Positions 17,418-26,717 of a stretch of DNA of 64,000 nt are shown one piece after another. The stretch is from TH1177 sp042138015 (GTDB taxonomy: Archaea > Thermoproteota > Nitrososphaeria > Nitrososphaerales > Nitrososphaeraceae), in contig JBHIVA010000005.1 in NCBI GenBank assembly GCA_042138015.1, forward strand, positions 10,784-74,783. The letters are read 5' to 3'. A model generated the notes under the pieces. That model saw only the letters and a program-made list of their open reading frames with translations, ran no database searches and had not been told where the DNA came from. Numbering within the stretch: position 1 is the stretch's first letter; every line of letters starts with the position of its first letter. The translations under genes were made by a program, and so were the position numbers.

Positions 17418-18524
17418 TTATTTACTCATGTGTTCAAATACTGTTTGTTGATCAAAGAATGGACAATTAACAACATGTTTTCCTTCCATAGCAGGAGAAA
17501 TAGTCAGTAATCCCTTCTCTTTTGCATTATTTAGATCAAGCAATGTTTCTAGCAATTTCGCTTCTGTAGTGTTATTCCATTCTGCAAAGTGTATTCTCCA
17601 CATAGGACTATAGTTTTGATCATTGGGACCAGCATGTCCTATTCCAGGTTGAAATCCCATAGGTCCAGTACCGTTAATACCATTTGTAAATTGTGTCAGA
17701 TCTACAGCTACAGCTGTTTCAGCAAGCTTTTCAGTAGAAGGTGAATGTACCACTCCCATCATATTTGCAGGCATTTCCGGAACCGCGTCAGTCACAATAT
17801 AGTATATAGTACTTCCATCAATATCCCATCCCCTATGAGCAATAAAAGTAACAATCATATTTTCTATATCAATTTTTGTTACTTGTCCACCACCATAGGG
17901 AGTTTCATCATTAATTTCACCTTCTTTGATCATCAATTCTCCGCCATCCCATTTTACTGCTGGTTTATTCACAACAGTCTCAGTTTTTTCTACCTTTAAT
18001 TCTCCATTTTGTTCAGCTGTTAAAATTTCATCTACCGACTTTAACTCATGGGTATTTTCCTGATTTACCCATTCTACATTGTTTACTTGGTATAATGGAC
18101 TATATCCTTCATCACCTGGTTTGGCACTTAAAACTGATAATTGAAAACCATATGGTCCCTCACCTTCATTTCCATTCTTGAATGCAAAAGCCTGTGCTAG
18201 ATCTTCAGGAGGGGTTTGAGATAGAACTGCAGCTACATTAGCTTTAAAACCAGTCAGATTAGTTATTTTATCAGCAGTTTCCTTGTCAGAAGCATCAGTT
18301 GCTATTATATACATTTCTTTTCCATTAACGTATCCTTTCATTAAAGGTATATCAATTGGAATATTCGCGTTTTCTAATTTTAATACTGAACCTGGATCTT
18401 CCTGTTGAGCATACGTGAGTTTTATAGTAAATGGTCCTGCTAGCATTAGCATCGTACCAACAATAATTGATACTGCTACAGCCGAAAAAATTTTTACGTC
18501 TTTTTTATTTAACAGATTATTCAT
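17418..18524 (-). CDS. Secreted protein with two DUF7482-like domains
   Basis: 368 residues. The N-terminal signal or anchor segment (residues 11-38, FSAVAVSIIVGTMLMLAGPF) ends at LTYAQQ. Two homologous domains follow, recognisable by parallel motifs: 'IPLMKGYVNGKEMYIIATDA...GPYGFQLSVL...YSPLYQVNNVEW' and 'MIVTFIAHRGW...IYYIVTDA...GPMGFQPGIG...YSPMWRIHFAEW'. Such duplicated exported proteins are common in soil ammonia-oxidising archaea. The conserved His, Trp and Tyr residues suggest ligand or metal binding, but the function is unknown. It is likely extracellular and transcribed alone. Confidence 0.72.
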   Translation of the reverse strand: MNNLLNKKDVKIFSAVAVSIIVGTMLMLAGPFTIKLTYAQQEDPGSVLKLENANIPIDIPLMKGYVNGKEMYIIATDASDKETADKITNLTGFKANVAAVLSQTPPEDLAQAFAFKNGNEGEGPYGFQLSVLSAKPGDEGYSPLYQVNNVEWVNQENTHELKSVDEILTAEQNGELKVEKTETVVNKPAVKWDGGELMIKEGEINDETPYGGGQVTKIDIENMIVTFIAHRGWDIDGSTIYYIVTDAVPEMPANMMGVVHSPSTEKLAETAVAVDLTQFTNGINGTGPMGFQPGIGHAGPNDQNYSPMWRIHFAEWNNTTEAKLLETLLDLNNAKEKGLLTISPAMEGKHVVNCPFFDQQTVFEHMSK

Positions 18525-18777
18525 TGATTCAAAAATAAGGATAATATATAAAAATAATTGCTTGAATGATTAAATTTATATTTGAACATTCAAATTTTTA
18601 TTTATTTTTATAAATTATAAGTTGAATTAAATATTCTGATCTAATTGAAATTCATAAATAACAGTTCTTGTTTCCATGACAAAAAATTTAATTATAACGC
18701 CCCATTTTACATCTAATAATAAAAATCAAGAGAATGTATGACGTAATAGTTATTAACTTTAGTAATTAATTTTATAC

Positions 18778-19887
18778 ATGACAGATAATTTAAAAACAAT
18801 TATTATTCCACAATTTTTAGATAATCCAGGTAAAAAATACTTTAATCCTAGATTTGTAAATATATTTGTAGGCCAATCAATTAGATGGTTAAATGTCGAT
18901 CATAAACAACATAATTTGATTTTTGATCGAGAAATAGATCCTTATGGAGCAGAGATTGGACTTTTAGATCCACTCCAATCATTGACAAAAGATTTCGATA
19001 CTTTTATTCCTAGAATTGATTACAGATGTTCATTACATCCTAATGAACATGGTACTATAATAATGTCACAAAATAATGAGAAACAAATTTACAAAACTAA
19101 AAAATCAAATAGAAATGGTTTTCCCATTAATGAGGAAATACAGAATCGGTCTAAGGATATTTCAATCCCAAATATTGGAAAACCAATTTTTGAAGATGTA
19201 GAGCCTAATCATATCACGCTACAAAGATTTCTGGATCCCAGAATTTATTCAAGTCTTAAGAATCCAAATTTATATTTATTACAAAGCAAAAAATTAACGA
19301 TTGTTTTTTGGGATATACATGGATTCTCTACTCTGTGTAACAAATTGGAAAAAGAACCAGTTACAGTTGTCGGTTTTTTAAGAGAATATTTCGATCTTGC
19401 CACTAAGATAATTCATAATAATTCAGGTGTAGTAGATAAGTTCATCGGTGATGGGATAATGTCTTATTTTGGATTTGAAAATAATCTCGATAGTTCTGAA
19501 GATATATTTCAGGCAATTAATTCAGCACTTGATTTAAGAAAATCTTTTGAAGGCATAAAAAAGAAATGGGTTGGAATATGGGAAAGGGATTTTAATCACA
19601 AAAATATAGACATAAATCTGAAATGTGGAATCCATACTGGAGACGTTTTATTCGGATTAATTGATACAGGAACTAGGTCTCAAATAACAATTATCGGGAA
19701 AACAGTAAATTATGCAAGTAGATTAGAAGGCAAAGCAGACAACAACCAAATTATTATCTCTAAAGAAGTAAATCAGAAAATACATGATCATTATAAAACA
19801 TCTTCTATTCCTATTACCAATGAAGATAGGGACATAAAAAAATCATTCCCTAATATTACAGAAGTTTATGAACTAATAGAAGATTAA
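18778..19887 (+). CDS. Cupredoxin-like domain fused to a class III nucleotidyl cyclase
   Basis: 369 residues, no signal peptide or membrane helix, so cytosolic. Residues 1-97 resemble a plastocyanin-type fold. Candidate copper ligands are H45 (DHKQHNLIF), C84 and H87 (RCSLHP), with E90 where Met is usual. After a linker, 172-365 form a class III cyclase domain: metal-binding D179 (VFWDIHGFS) and D225 (KFIGDGIMSYFG), K221, and the transition-state pair N311/R315 (VNYASRLEG). The position that is usually Asp and selects adenine is K308. All core catalytic residues are present, so cyclic nucleotide synthesis is likely. Copper or redox control is an inference from the fusion. Confidence 0.85.
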   Translation: MTDNLKTIIIPQFLDNPGKKYFNPRFVNIFVGQSIRWLNVDHKQHNLIFDREIDPYGAEIGLLDPLQSLTKDFDTFIPRIDYRCSLHPNEHGTIIMSQNNEKQIYKTKKSNRNGFPINEEIQNRSKDISIPNIGKPIFEDVEPNHITLQRFLDPRIYSSLKNPNLYLLQSKKLTIVFWDIHGFSTLCNKLEKEPVTVVGFLREYFDLATKIIHNNSGVVDKFIGDGIMSYFGFENNLDSSEDIFQAINSALDLRKSFEGIKKKWVGIWERDFNHKNIDINLKCGIHTGDVLFGLIDTGTRSQITIIGKTVNYASRLEGKADNNQIIISKEVNQKIHDHYKTSSIPITNEDRDIKKSFPNITEVYELIED

Positions 19888-20028
19888 ATATTTTTGTAAA
19901 TGAATGAATGAAAAAATAAAAACTTTGGAATGTTTATCTAAAATGTTATTTGAAGTATTGTCCCTCTAAATAGGATTCAAATCTATACATAAATATAGAT
20001 TAATTAAAATCGCCTAGAGATACATCTA

Positions 20029-21480
20029 TTATGAACTATCTAAAAGATTGGATCTAGGATATCCTGCATTTTGATCAGTTTGAATATTATATAAAAAGTA
20101 CTGTGGTTTAATAGATGCTAACATTACCGCATCATTAAATTCAAATAATTTTAAATGAATATCGCTAACGCTTTTCATTACGTCCAATGATTTATAGGAT
20201 GGCCTAGAAACCATTACAAGCAAGTCATTATATGAACGGATTTTACTTGAAAAGTTAATAATAGCTTTTTGAATGTCTAATAACTCATCCTGGTATTGTA
20301 ATTCTACAAAACTAAAATCGACTGTAACTAAACAACCATTACTTTTTGTTCTTAATTCCTGATATTGTTTTTTCCATATTGTAAAATTATTCAAAAAACT
20401 ACTCTCTATCCCTGAAATAATATGTGCTGGTCTTTCATCATTAACATCGTTTTTTAGATCATCATCTCTTCCTATTATTCTGAAAAAGTTGGTTAGAAGT
20501 TCTCTATTAACAAAGGGAGAAATATATCTAGTAACTGAAGAGATAGGTTGATCCCAAGCTGATATTACTAATGCTCCATATCTCTGGGAAATAAAATTTA
20601 ATACAAGTGGAACAAAAATCGGTACAAATACAAACCTATCTACCTCCTCTTGTATCTCCACTGAGATTATACTACCCTTTTTAAATCCACCCTTTAATTT
20701 CTGGTCTAATCTTTGGTTTCCAGTAGAAAATGTTCTATCTTTATGTGGAAAAAAAACAAAATTATTTGTTTTATCAAAATTTATTTTATGTGAAAGAGGT
20801 GAAAAAGTTCTAAAACGTCCTTTTGTTAAAGTAAATGCTATTTTCGATCGATTTATTCCTGTTCCTTTGAGTTTAAATATTTGCATCTCTCTAAGTCTAT
20901 AGGATTTATAAAAAGAATGATCAAGATTAATAATTCCATCAGATAGATTATCTATATCTGCATTATCCATATCTTCAGTCAAAAAAATAATAAAACCTCT
21001 ATTTTTATCTATCAAGGATGATAATATTTTTTGTGTACGTATAATATCCATACTATCAAGCTCCTTTATTATGTTATCCCAAATTTCTAATATGACAAAT
21101 GGTCTCGGTTTTTCTCTTAAAGATACAAACGGATCTTCAATTTTTTGAATTCTGTTAGATAGAGTATTCATTATACTATTTAATATAACTGATGATTCAG
21201 ATAACATAAAATCAGGGTTAGTATTAATAGACACAATGTTATAAGATTTCAAAAATTCTCTAGTCCATGGAAATCTAGTGTAAATACTATTTAAAGAGAC
21301 GTTCCTAGATATGAATATTACCTCAAACTTGTCTAGATGATCTTTTGCTATTTCCAACGCTAAAGTAGCCCTACCAGTTCCAGATTTGCCTCTAATTAAT
21401 AATGATTTATTTTCATTCGAGATAAAATTATGGATATCTTCGAGCCCAGGATCTTGTCCTAACATGTTCACATGATACAA
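20029..21480 (-). CDS. GvpD/KaiC-like RecA-fold ATPase with altered Walker A
   Basis: 483 residues in two RecA-like halves. The first P-loop reads IRGKSGTGRATLALEIA near residue 30, with Arg in place of the invariant Lys. A Walker B-like stretch (PFVILEIWDNII) is near 130. The second half starts at 'FSTGNQRLDQKLKGGFKKGS' (about 255), a KaiC-type entry, but has no P-loop. It lies 36 bases downstream of a cyclase-like gene in the same direction, so the two probably form a signalling unit. A paralogue with an intact Walker A is at 49032. GvpD-like regulators of unknown target are abundant in this lineage. Confidence 0.75.
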   Translation of the reverse strand: MYHVNMLGQDPGLEDIHNFISNENKSLLIRGKSGTGRATLALEIAKDHLDKFEVIFISRNVSLNSIYTRFPWTREFLKSYNIVSINTNPDFMLSESSVILNSIMNTLSNRIQKIEDPFVSLREKPRPFVILEIWDNIIKELDSMDIIRTQKILSSLIDKNRGFIIFLTEDMDNADIDNLSDGIINLDHSFYKSYRLREMQIFKLKGTGINRSKIAFTLTKGRFRTFSPLSHKINFDKTNNFVFFPHKDRTFSTGNQRLDQKLKGGFKKGSIISVEIQEEVDRFVFVPIFVPLVLNFISQRYGALVISAWDQPISSVTRYISPFVNRELLTNFFRIIGRDDDLKNDVNDERPAHIISGIESSFLNNFTIWKKQYQELRTKSNGCLVTVDFSFVELQYQDELLDIQKAIINFSSKIRSYNDLLVMVSRPSYKSLDVMKSVSDIHLKLFEFNDAVMLASIKPQYFLYNIQTDQNAGYPRSNLLDSS

Positions 21481-21516
21481 TATTTTTGAAAGTTATAAAA
21501 CTTTAATAAATTATAA

Positions 21517-22407
21517 CTATTCTCTCCTGTTGTTCGAGATGTGAATAGAATAAATCTCTCCTGTTTCAAATAATGTGAATTTGTCTACAATAGGAAATTT
21601 TTCTCTGCTTGTATCACATAAGTATTTGAAAATATTATCTCCTAATACAATATTATTTGGCGATGCTTTGCTCATTATCTTAGCTGCCCTACTAATAACA
21701 TGTCCTAATAAATCAGGTTCTGATCCCAGAATTACTATTTGGTTTTCACCAACATCTAAAGCTATCCGACTTTTCAATTTCGGATAGCCGTTTAGAAAAA
21801 GAACTTCGTTAATAGACTCATCTAACAATTTCTGCATATAAAATGTGCATTTTATTGCATATTCGTAAAGATCCCTCTTAGATAATTTCTGTTCTTTTGG
21901 AAAATAACCTATAACTGCATCTCCAGCATATTTTAATACGTAACCAAAATATCTCGATATACAAATAGAAATTTCCTGGCAAAAAATTCTAATGATCATA
22001 GATAACTCTTCAGGATTCAATATTGCAGTTAATGCTGTAGATCCTACTAAATCTATATACAGAATGACCATTTCTCTAGTCTGATTCTTATTTTCAAAAA
22101 GAAATTTACGAGACAAATAGGATAGAAATATTTGGGCATAGGAATCTTTGCTGTTATAGTTAACATCTTTAATAGTTTTTGATACTCTCTTTCGACTATT
22201 CTGAATCATACCATCGATTTCTATATCAGATATTAGATGTCTTGGCTTAATGTTATTAAAGAGATTAATAAAGACATTCTCGGGAACAAACACCTGTTCT
22301 ACATTATCATAAAAACCAGCTTGTCCGTCAATCATCTGTTCCTCATATCTTCTTTTATCTAACATATACCTAAAATCAATAATAGATTCAGTATCGATCA
22401 TTTTCAA
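21517..22407 (-). CDS. Class III nucleotidyl cyclase-like protein, catalytic residues altered
   Basis: 296 residues; MIDTES two codons in is an alternative start. The N-terminal 110 residues are unassigned; a cyclase domain fills about 112-285. Metal-site Asp residues are present (ILYIDLVGSTA and LKYAGDAVIGYFP, with the Lys before GD). The 'VN-x-A-x-R' block reads HVISRAAKI, so the transition-state Asn and Arg are Ser and Lys. Activity is doubtful; it may be a regulatory or heterodimer partner. The ATPase gene at 20029 follows after 36 bases, which supports a shared signalling role. Confidence 0.75.
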   Translation of the reverse strand: MKMIDTESIIDFRYMLDKRRYEEQMIDGQAGFYDNVEQVFVPENVFINLFNNIKPRHLISDIEIDGMIQNSRKRVSKTIKDVNYNSKDSYAQIFLSYLSRKFLFENKNQTREMVILYIDLVGSTALTAILNPEELSMIIRIFCQEISICISRYFGYVLKYAGDAVIGYFPKEQKLSKRDLYEYAIKCTFYMQKLLDESINEVLFLNGYPKLKSRIALDVGENQIVILGSEPDLLGHVISRAAKIMSKASPNNIVLGDNIFKYLCDTSREKFPIVDKFTLFETGEIYSIHISNNRRE

Positions 22408-22685
22408 TTAAGTACCTCTATATGACTTAAATCGAGAGTATTATTAGTATATCCTAAGATATTTCTATTTTTAATACTAATATCTGATTATCGTTGATTG
22501 CTTATCGATAACTATATTCATTTATTATTCCTTTTCCATTCTTGCTTAACATTTACGACCCATGTTATTAGATATTATTTGATAGAGTCACTCTTAATTC
22601 TTTTTTAATATAAATTAATTATAATCTATAAATTTGTCAATAGAATATAATAAATTTAGCTCTAAATAATGTGATTTTGTTTCAC
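22408..22685. other. Divergent promoter region between the cyclase operon and metH
   Basis: 278 AT-rich bases serving two divergent transcripts. No riboswitch-like conserved box for cobalamin or methionine was recognised. Confidence 0.4.
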
Positions 22686-23633
22686 ATGTCCAAATCTTTT
22701 CTTGAGGCAATACATAACAAGATACTTCTTTTTGATGGTGCGATGGGTACAGAAATACAAAAATTGAATCCAAATCCTCAAGATTTTCCACATAATCTTG
22801 ATGGTTTCAATGATGGTTTAGTTTTAAGTAAACCAGAATGGATCAAACAGATTCATAGAAATTATTTAGCAGCAGGAGCTGACTGTATCGAGACAAATAC
22901 ATTTGGCAGCAGCAAATTAAAATTAGATGAATATGGTTTTGGAAATCAGACGGTTTATCTAAATAAACAAGCAGCTATAATAGCAAGAGATGTATGTAAT
23001 GAATTTAATGATAAACGCAGATATGTCATTGGTTCTATGGGTCCATCTGGATTTCTACCTAGCTCGAATGATCCGGATCTAGGCCAAAAACCATTAGAGG
23101 ACATAATACTATCTTTTGAATTACAGTCAGAGGGTCTCATCCTTGGAGGTGTAGATGCTCTTTTAATAGAAACGAGTCAGGATATTTTGGAAGTAAAATT
23201 AGTAATAGAGGCATGTAAACGAACAATGTCCAAACTCACCACTAAAATTCCTATTATTGCCAATGTTACTTTAGATCAGTATGGAAAAATGTTGCTAGGA
23301 ACCAATATTCAATCGGCTTTTACTACCGTTAGTGACATGGGTATCGATGTATTTGGGTTAAATTGTTCTACAGGTCCTGATGAAATGACTCCTAGTGTAA
23401 GCTGGTTAAATGAACAAGATGAATTGCCACTACTGGTTATTCCCAATGCAGGTATGCCATTTAATGATGCAGGCAAAGCTGTATACAAAATGACCCCTGA
23501 TGAATTGTCAATTAAACTTGAAAATTTTATATTAAAATTTCACCAAATAAAAATTATAGGTGGCTGCTGCGGTACAAGACCTGATCATATATCTAAATTG
23601 CGTAAAATGCTAGACAAACATCAAAATAAATAA
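22686..23633 (+). CDS. metH: Methionine synthase, homocysteine-binding module (separate subunit)
   Basis: 315 residues from the ATG at 22686 (MSKSFLEAIHNKILLFDGAM). An in-frame GTG at 22671 is less likely, because GTGAT there reads as a Shine-Dalgarno match. It is a TIM barrel of the homocysteine methyltransferase family, with DGAMGTEIQ near the N-terminus and zinc-binding Cys in GLNCSTGPDE and GGCCGTRPD. In standard MetH this is the first domain; here it ends and the pterin/B12 part is a separate gene after 126 bases in the same direction. Together the two cover the whole MetH domain order. Confidence 0.92.
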   Translation: MSKSFLEAIHNKILLFDGAMGTEIQKLNPNPQDFPHNLDGFNDGLVLSKPEWIKQIHRNYLAAGADCIETNTFGSSKLKLDEYGFGNQTVYLNKQAAIIARDVCNEFNDKRRYVIGSMGPSGFLPSSNDPDLGQKPLEDIILSFELQSEGLILGGVDALLIETSQDILEVKLVIEACKRTMSKLTTKIPIIANVTLDQYGKMLLGTNIQSAFTTVSDMGIDVFGLNCSTGPDEMTPSVSWLNEQDELPLLVIPNAGMPFNDAGKAVYKMTPDELSIKLENFILKFHQIKIIGGCCGTRPDHISKLRKMLDKHQNK

Positions 23634-23759
23634 ATTTATAATATCTAAAACCCAACTCTTAAAATGACCTTATTAGTTGATATAAACGCTAGCAAATGTC
23701 ATTTTAGTTGACATCAATTTACTTAGTACTAATAAAATACTATAAGAGATGAAAAAAAT

Positions 23760-26279
23760 TTGGGAAAAATACCTCGAATCAGCTCCGCATTAAAAGCAGT
23801 GGACATACAACAAAATCCACCTCCTCTTATTATAGGAGAGCGCGTAAATAGTCAAGGCTCAAGGAAAGCTAAAGAAATGGTTTTAAATGATGATTTTGAG
23901 GGGTTAATCAATTTAGCTAGAAAACAAGTTGAAGATGGAGCTCATTCTCTCGATATATGTGTTGCTACAACTGAACGTTCAGATGAACTAGATTTTATGT
24001 GTAAACTCGTTAAAAAATTAAGTTTAGAGATAGAAGCTCCTTTAGTTATTGATTCTACTGATTCTATTGTCATAGCAAATGCAATTAAACAGATTCCAGG
24101 AAGACCAATGATAAATTCCATAAACCTAGAAGGAGATGGTAACAGGTTTCATCAATTAGCTCCGATAATGGCAAAATATGGAGTTCCAGCTGTTGCGATG
24201 TGCATTGGGCCAAATGGAATGGCAAAGACTCCAAAAGAGAAGCTTGAAACTGCCAAACTGCTATTCGAAACCGGAAAAAAATACGGTCTAAAACCTTGGC
24301 AATTCATTTTTGACGTATTAACATTTACATTGGCTACTGGCCAGGAAGAATTCCTTGATTCTGCAAAAAATACTTTGGAAGGTATTAAATTAGTAAAAAG
24401 CAGACTTCCTGGTTGTTATACCACACTAGGATTGAGTAATGTTAGCTTCGGCCTACCCGTATATGCAAGAAAAATAATAAATTCTGTATTTTTATACCAT
24501 GCTATCAAATCTGGATTAGATTCAGTTATAATAAATCCCAAGGATATAATAGCGTATTCTGACATATCTCCTAAAGAGAGAAAACTTGCAGAAAATCTTA
24601 TATTTAATCTTAACAATAATTCATTATCTGAATTAATATCTTATTTTGAGGATAAAAAAGAAACAAAGAATAGCAGCGGGAATCTTACAAAATTAGATAT
24701 TGATCCTAAATGGACATTCCATAAGAGGTGTTATTATAGGATTGTTAACAGATTGAAAGAAGGTATCGAATTAGATGTTGTTGGATCTATTAAAGATAAT
24801 ATAATTAATAGTAATAATGGAAATAACCACAATTTTAGTTATGAAAATGTATTTGAGATTGTTTCTAAGCAAGAGATTCATGATGCTGCAGTTAAGACAC
24901 TAAATCTTACTCTTCTTCCTGCTATGAAAGAAGTAGGAGATAAATTTGGAGCTGGAGAAATAATCTTACCATTCGTTCTTAAGTCTGCCGAATGTATGAA
25001 AGCAGCCGTTGCAGAGCTAGAGAAATATCTGATCAAACAAAAAGATGTGTCAAAAGGCAAGATAGTATTGTGTACTGTGTATGGAGATGTTCATGATATT
25101 GGAAAGAATTTAGTTAAAACTATCTTATCTAACAATGGATATTCGGTATATGATTTAGGAAAACAAGTTCCATTGCAAACAATTGTGAATAAAATACAAG
25201 AAGTTGATGCAGACGCAGTTGGACTTTCTGCACTATTAGTTTCGACCTCTAAACAGATGCAAATATTTGTAGATTATGCACTAGAACATAATATGAAAGT
25301 ACCTGTGCTCTGTGGTGGTGCAGCAATAAACAGTAATTATATTAACCGAATAGCAAAAAGCAGCAGAATTTATGAACCAGGAGTTTTTTATTGTAAGACA
25401 GCTTTTGAAGGATTAAATGTTATGAATAATCTCATGTCTCCATCTAGAGATATTTATATTCAAAATTGGAGACACAAATTAGAAGATTGGAAAGAATCAA
25501 AGACTTCTACAAATACTGAAAAACTATTACAACATAGTGGTATAAAACCGGTAGACCCTCCCATTCCTCCTCATATTAATAAACCTATTAGACTCTCAGA
25601 TGTTGACATTGATCTAAATCAAATATGGAAGTTCATAAACAAGAAATCACTTTTTGTTCTCTCCTGGAGCTTCAGGGGAAAAGGTGCGAAAGATCTAATT
25701 GATGAACCAGAAAGATTATTTGAAGAATGGAAAAGAAAAGTTATAGATGAAAATCTATTTTCCCCAAAAGTAGTATACGGCTACTTCAGATGTCATAACA
25801 GGGATAACAAACTTGTTGTTGATTCTCCTAATGGCGATGAAGTGGTTTTTGACTTTCCCCGATCTACAAAAAATAAATACTTATGCTTAACTGATTATTT
25901 TGGAAAAGATGATATTGTAGCATTTCAGGCAGTTACTGTTGGAAACAAGACTTCAGAGATTCTAGAAAGGTGGAATTCAGAAAACCTTTATACTGATGCA
26001 TATCTGTTGCATGGACTTGCAGTTGAAACTGCAGAGGCTTTGGCAGAATGGGTAAATAGCCTCATTCGCAGAGATCTAAAACTTACTGACAGCAGAGGCC
26101 TTCGATACAGTTGGGGTTATCCAAGCTGTCCTGATATTTCTCAACATAAATTAGTATGGAAGATTTTAAACCCAGTCGAGTCTGGAATGACTCTTACAGA
26201 ATCAGGGCAAATAGTACCTGACCATTCTACAGCTGCAATAGTAGTTCATCATCCCGAAGCTCAATACTTTACATTATAA
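23760..26279 (+). CDS. metH: Cobalamin-dependent methionine synthase, pterin, B12 and activation modules
   Basis: 839 residues from a TTG at 23760 (a GAGAT lies just upstream; no in-frame ATG is near). Order: pterin-binding TIM barrel (about 20-290, IIGERVNSQGSRKAKE), cobalamin cap helices (about 360-440), B12-binding Rossmann domain with the lower-axial His in GDVHDIGKNLVKTIL (about 447), and a C-terminal AdoMet-binding reactivation domain (about 610-839, LHGLAVETAEALAEW, RYSWGYPSCPD). It transfers methyl from a reduced pterin to homocysteine with the small module at 22686. AOA make cobalamin, so the B12 form is expected. Confidence 0.92.
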   Translation: MGKIPRISSALKAVDIQQNPPPLIIGERVNSQGSRKAKEMVLNDDFEGLINLARKQVEDGAHSLDICVATTERSDELDFMCKLVKKLSLEIEAPLVIDSTDSIVIANAIKQIPGRPMINSINLEGDGNRFHQLAPIMAKYGVPAVAMCIGPNGMAKTPKEKLETAKLLFETGKKYGLKPWQFIFDVLTFTLATGQEEFLDSAKNTLEGIKLVKSRLPGCYTTLGLSNVSFGLPVYARKIINSVFLYHAIKSGLDSVIINPKDIIAYSDISPKERKLAENLIFNLNNNSLSELISYFEDKKETKNSSGNLTKLDIDPKWTFHKRCYYRIVNRLKEGIELDVVGSIKDNIINSNNGNNHNFSYENVFEIVSKQEIHDAAVKTLNLTLLPAMKEVGDKFGAGEIILPFVLKSAECMKAAVAELEKYLIKQKDVSKGKIVLCTVYGDVHDIGKNLVKTILSNNGYSVYDLGKQVPLQTIVNKIQEVDADAVGLSALLVSTSKQMQIFVDYALEHNMKVPVLCGGAAINSNYINRIAKSSRIYEPGVFYCKTAFEGLNVMNNLMSPSRDIYIQNWRHKLEDWKESKTSTNTEKLLQHSGIKPVDPPIPPHINKPIRLSDVDIDLNQIWKFINKKSLFVLSWSFRGKGAKDLIDEPERLFEEWKRKVIDENLFSPKVVYGYFRCHNRDNKLVVDSPNGDEVVFDFPRSTKNKYLCLTDYFGKDDIVAFQAVTVGNKTSEILERWNSENLYTDAYLLHGLAVETAEALAEWVNSLIRRDLKLTDSRGLRYSWGYPSCPDISQHKLVWKILNPVESGMTLTESGQIVPDHSTAAIVVHHPEAQYFTL

Positions 26280-26375
26280 CAATTAATTTTTTTTATAATT
26301 TTTGAATATTGTTATTTCGATAGGATAGAAAATAATTTCTAAAATAATAATAATACTGATTGAATAATTCAGTAC

Positions 26376-26702
26376 ATGTCGATATGTAATTTTGTCTTTG
26401 CGTGCTCCATTGATGACTCCCCTGCGTATTTTACATATGATAATATAGATAATATGATCATTATCAAATCTAAAAGCAGTTGCATCCATGGAAAGGATGA
26501 TTTTAATCATATCGAACCTTACATGGGAACATTGATATCTCATGAATCAATTCATGTAGCAATAAAAAAACACGAAGGATCATCAATCTCAGAAAAACTT
26601 GATGATTTAGAAATAATAATCATGAGGGGAGGGCAGGCTTTTCAGATAACGATAAACAATTTTGCATTCACCAATGATACTTCCGGATTAGTACTAGTTT
26701 GA
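26376..26702 (+). CDS. Small protein with an HExxH motif, hypothetical
   Basis: 108 residues. The middle contains TLISHESIHVAIKKHEG (residues about 52-68), i.e. His-Glu-x-x-His, the zinc motif of many metallopeptidases. The N-terminus (MSICNFVFACSIDDSPAYFT) is not a convincing signal peptide. A third ligand is not evident, and the protein is very short for a protease, so it may be an inactive or minimal member. The minus-strand ORF over the same bases is a shadow. It sits between metH and the convergent trp genes. Confidence 0.55.
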   Translation: MSICNFVFACSIDDSPAYFTYDNIDNMIIIKSKSSCIHGKDDFNHIEPYMGTLISHESIHVAIKKHEGSSISEKLDDLEIIIMRGGQAFQITINNFAFTNDTSGLVLV

Positions 26703-26717
26703 TTATTCTTTTTTCGA

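Noticed and set aside
20029..21480. True KaiC circadian protein
   Set aside because: The second half has no P-loop and there are no KaiA/KaiB neighbours; only the RecA-like fold can be claimed.
26283..26543. Minus-strand ORF between metH and trpA
   Set aside because: Shadow of the HExxH gene on the plus strand, with poor composition.
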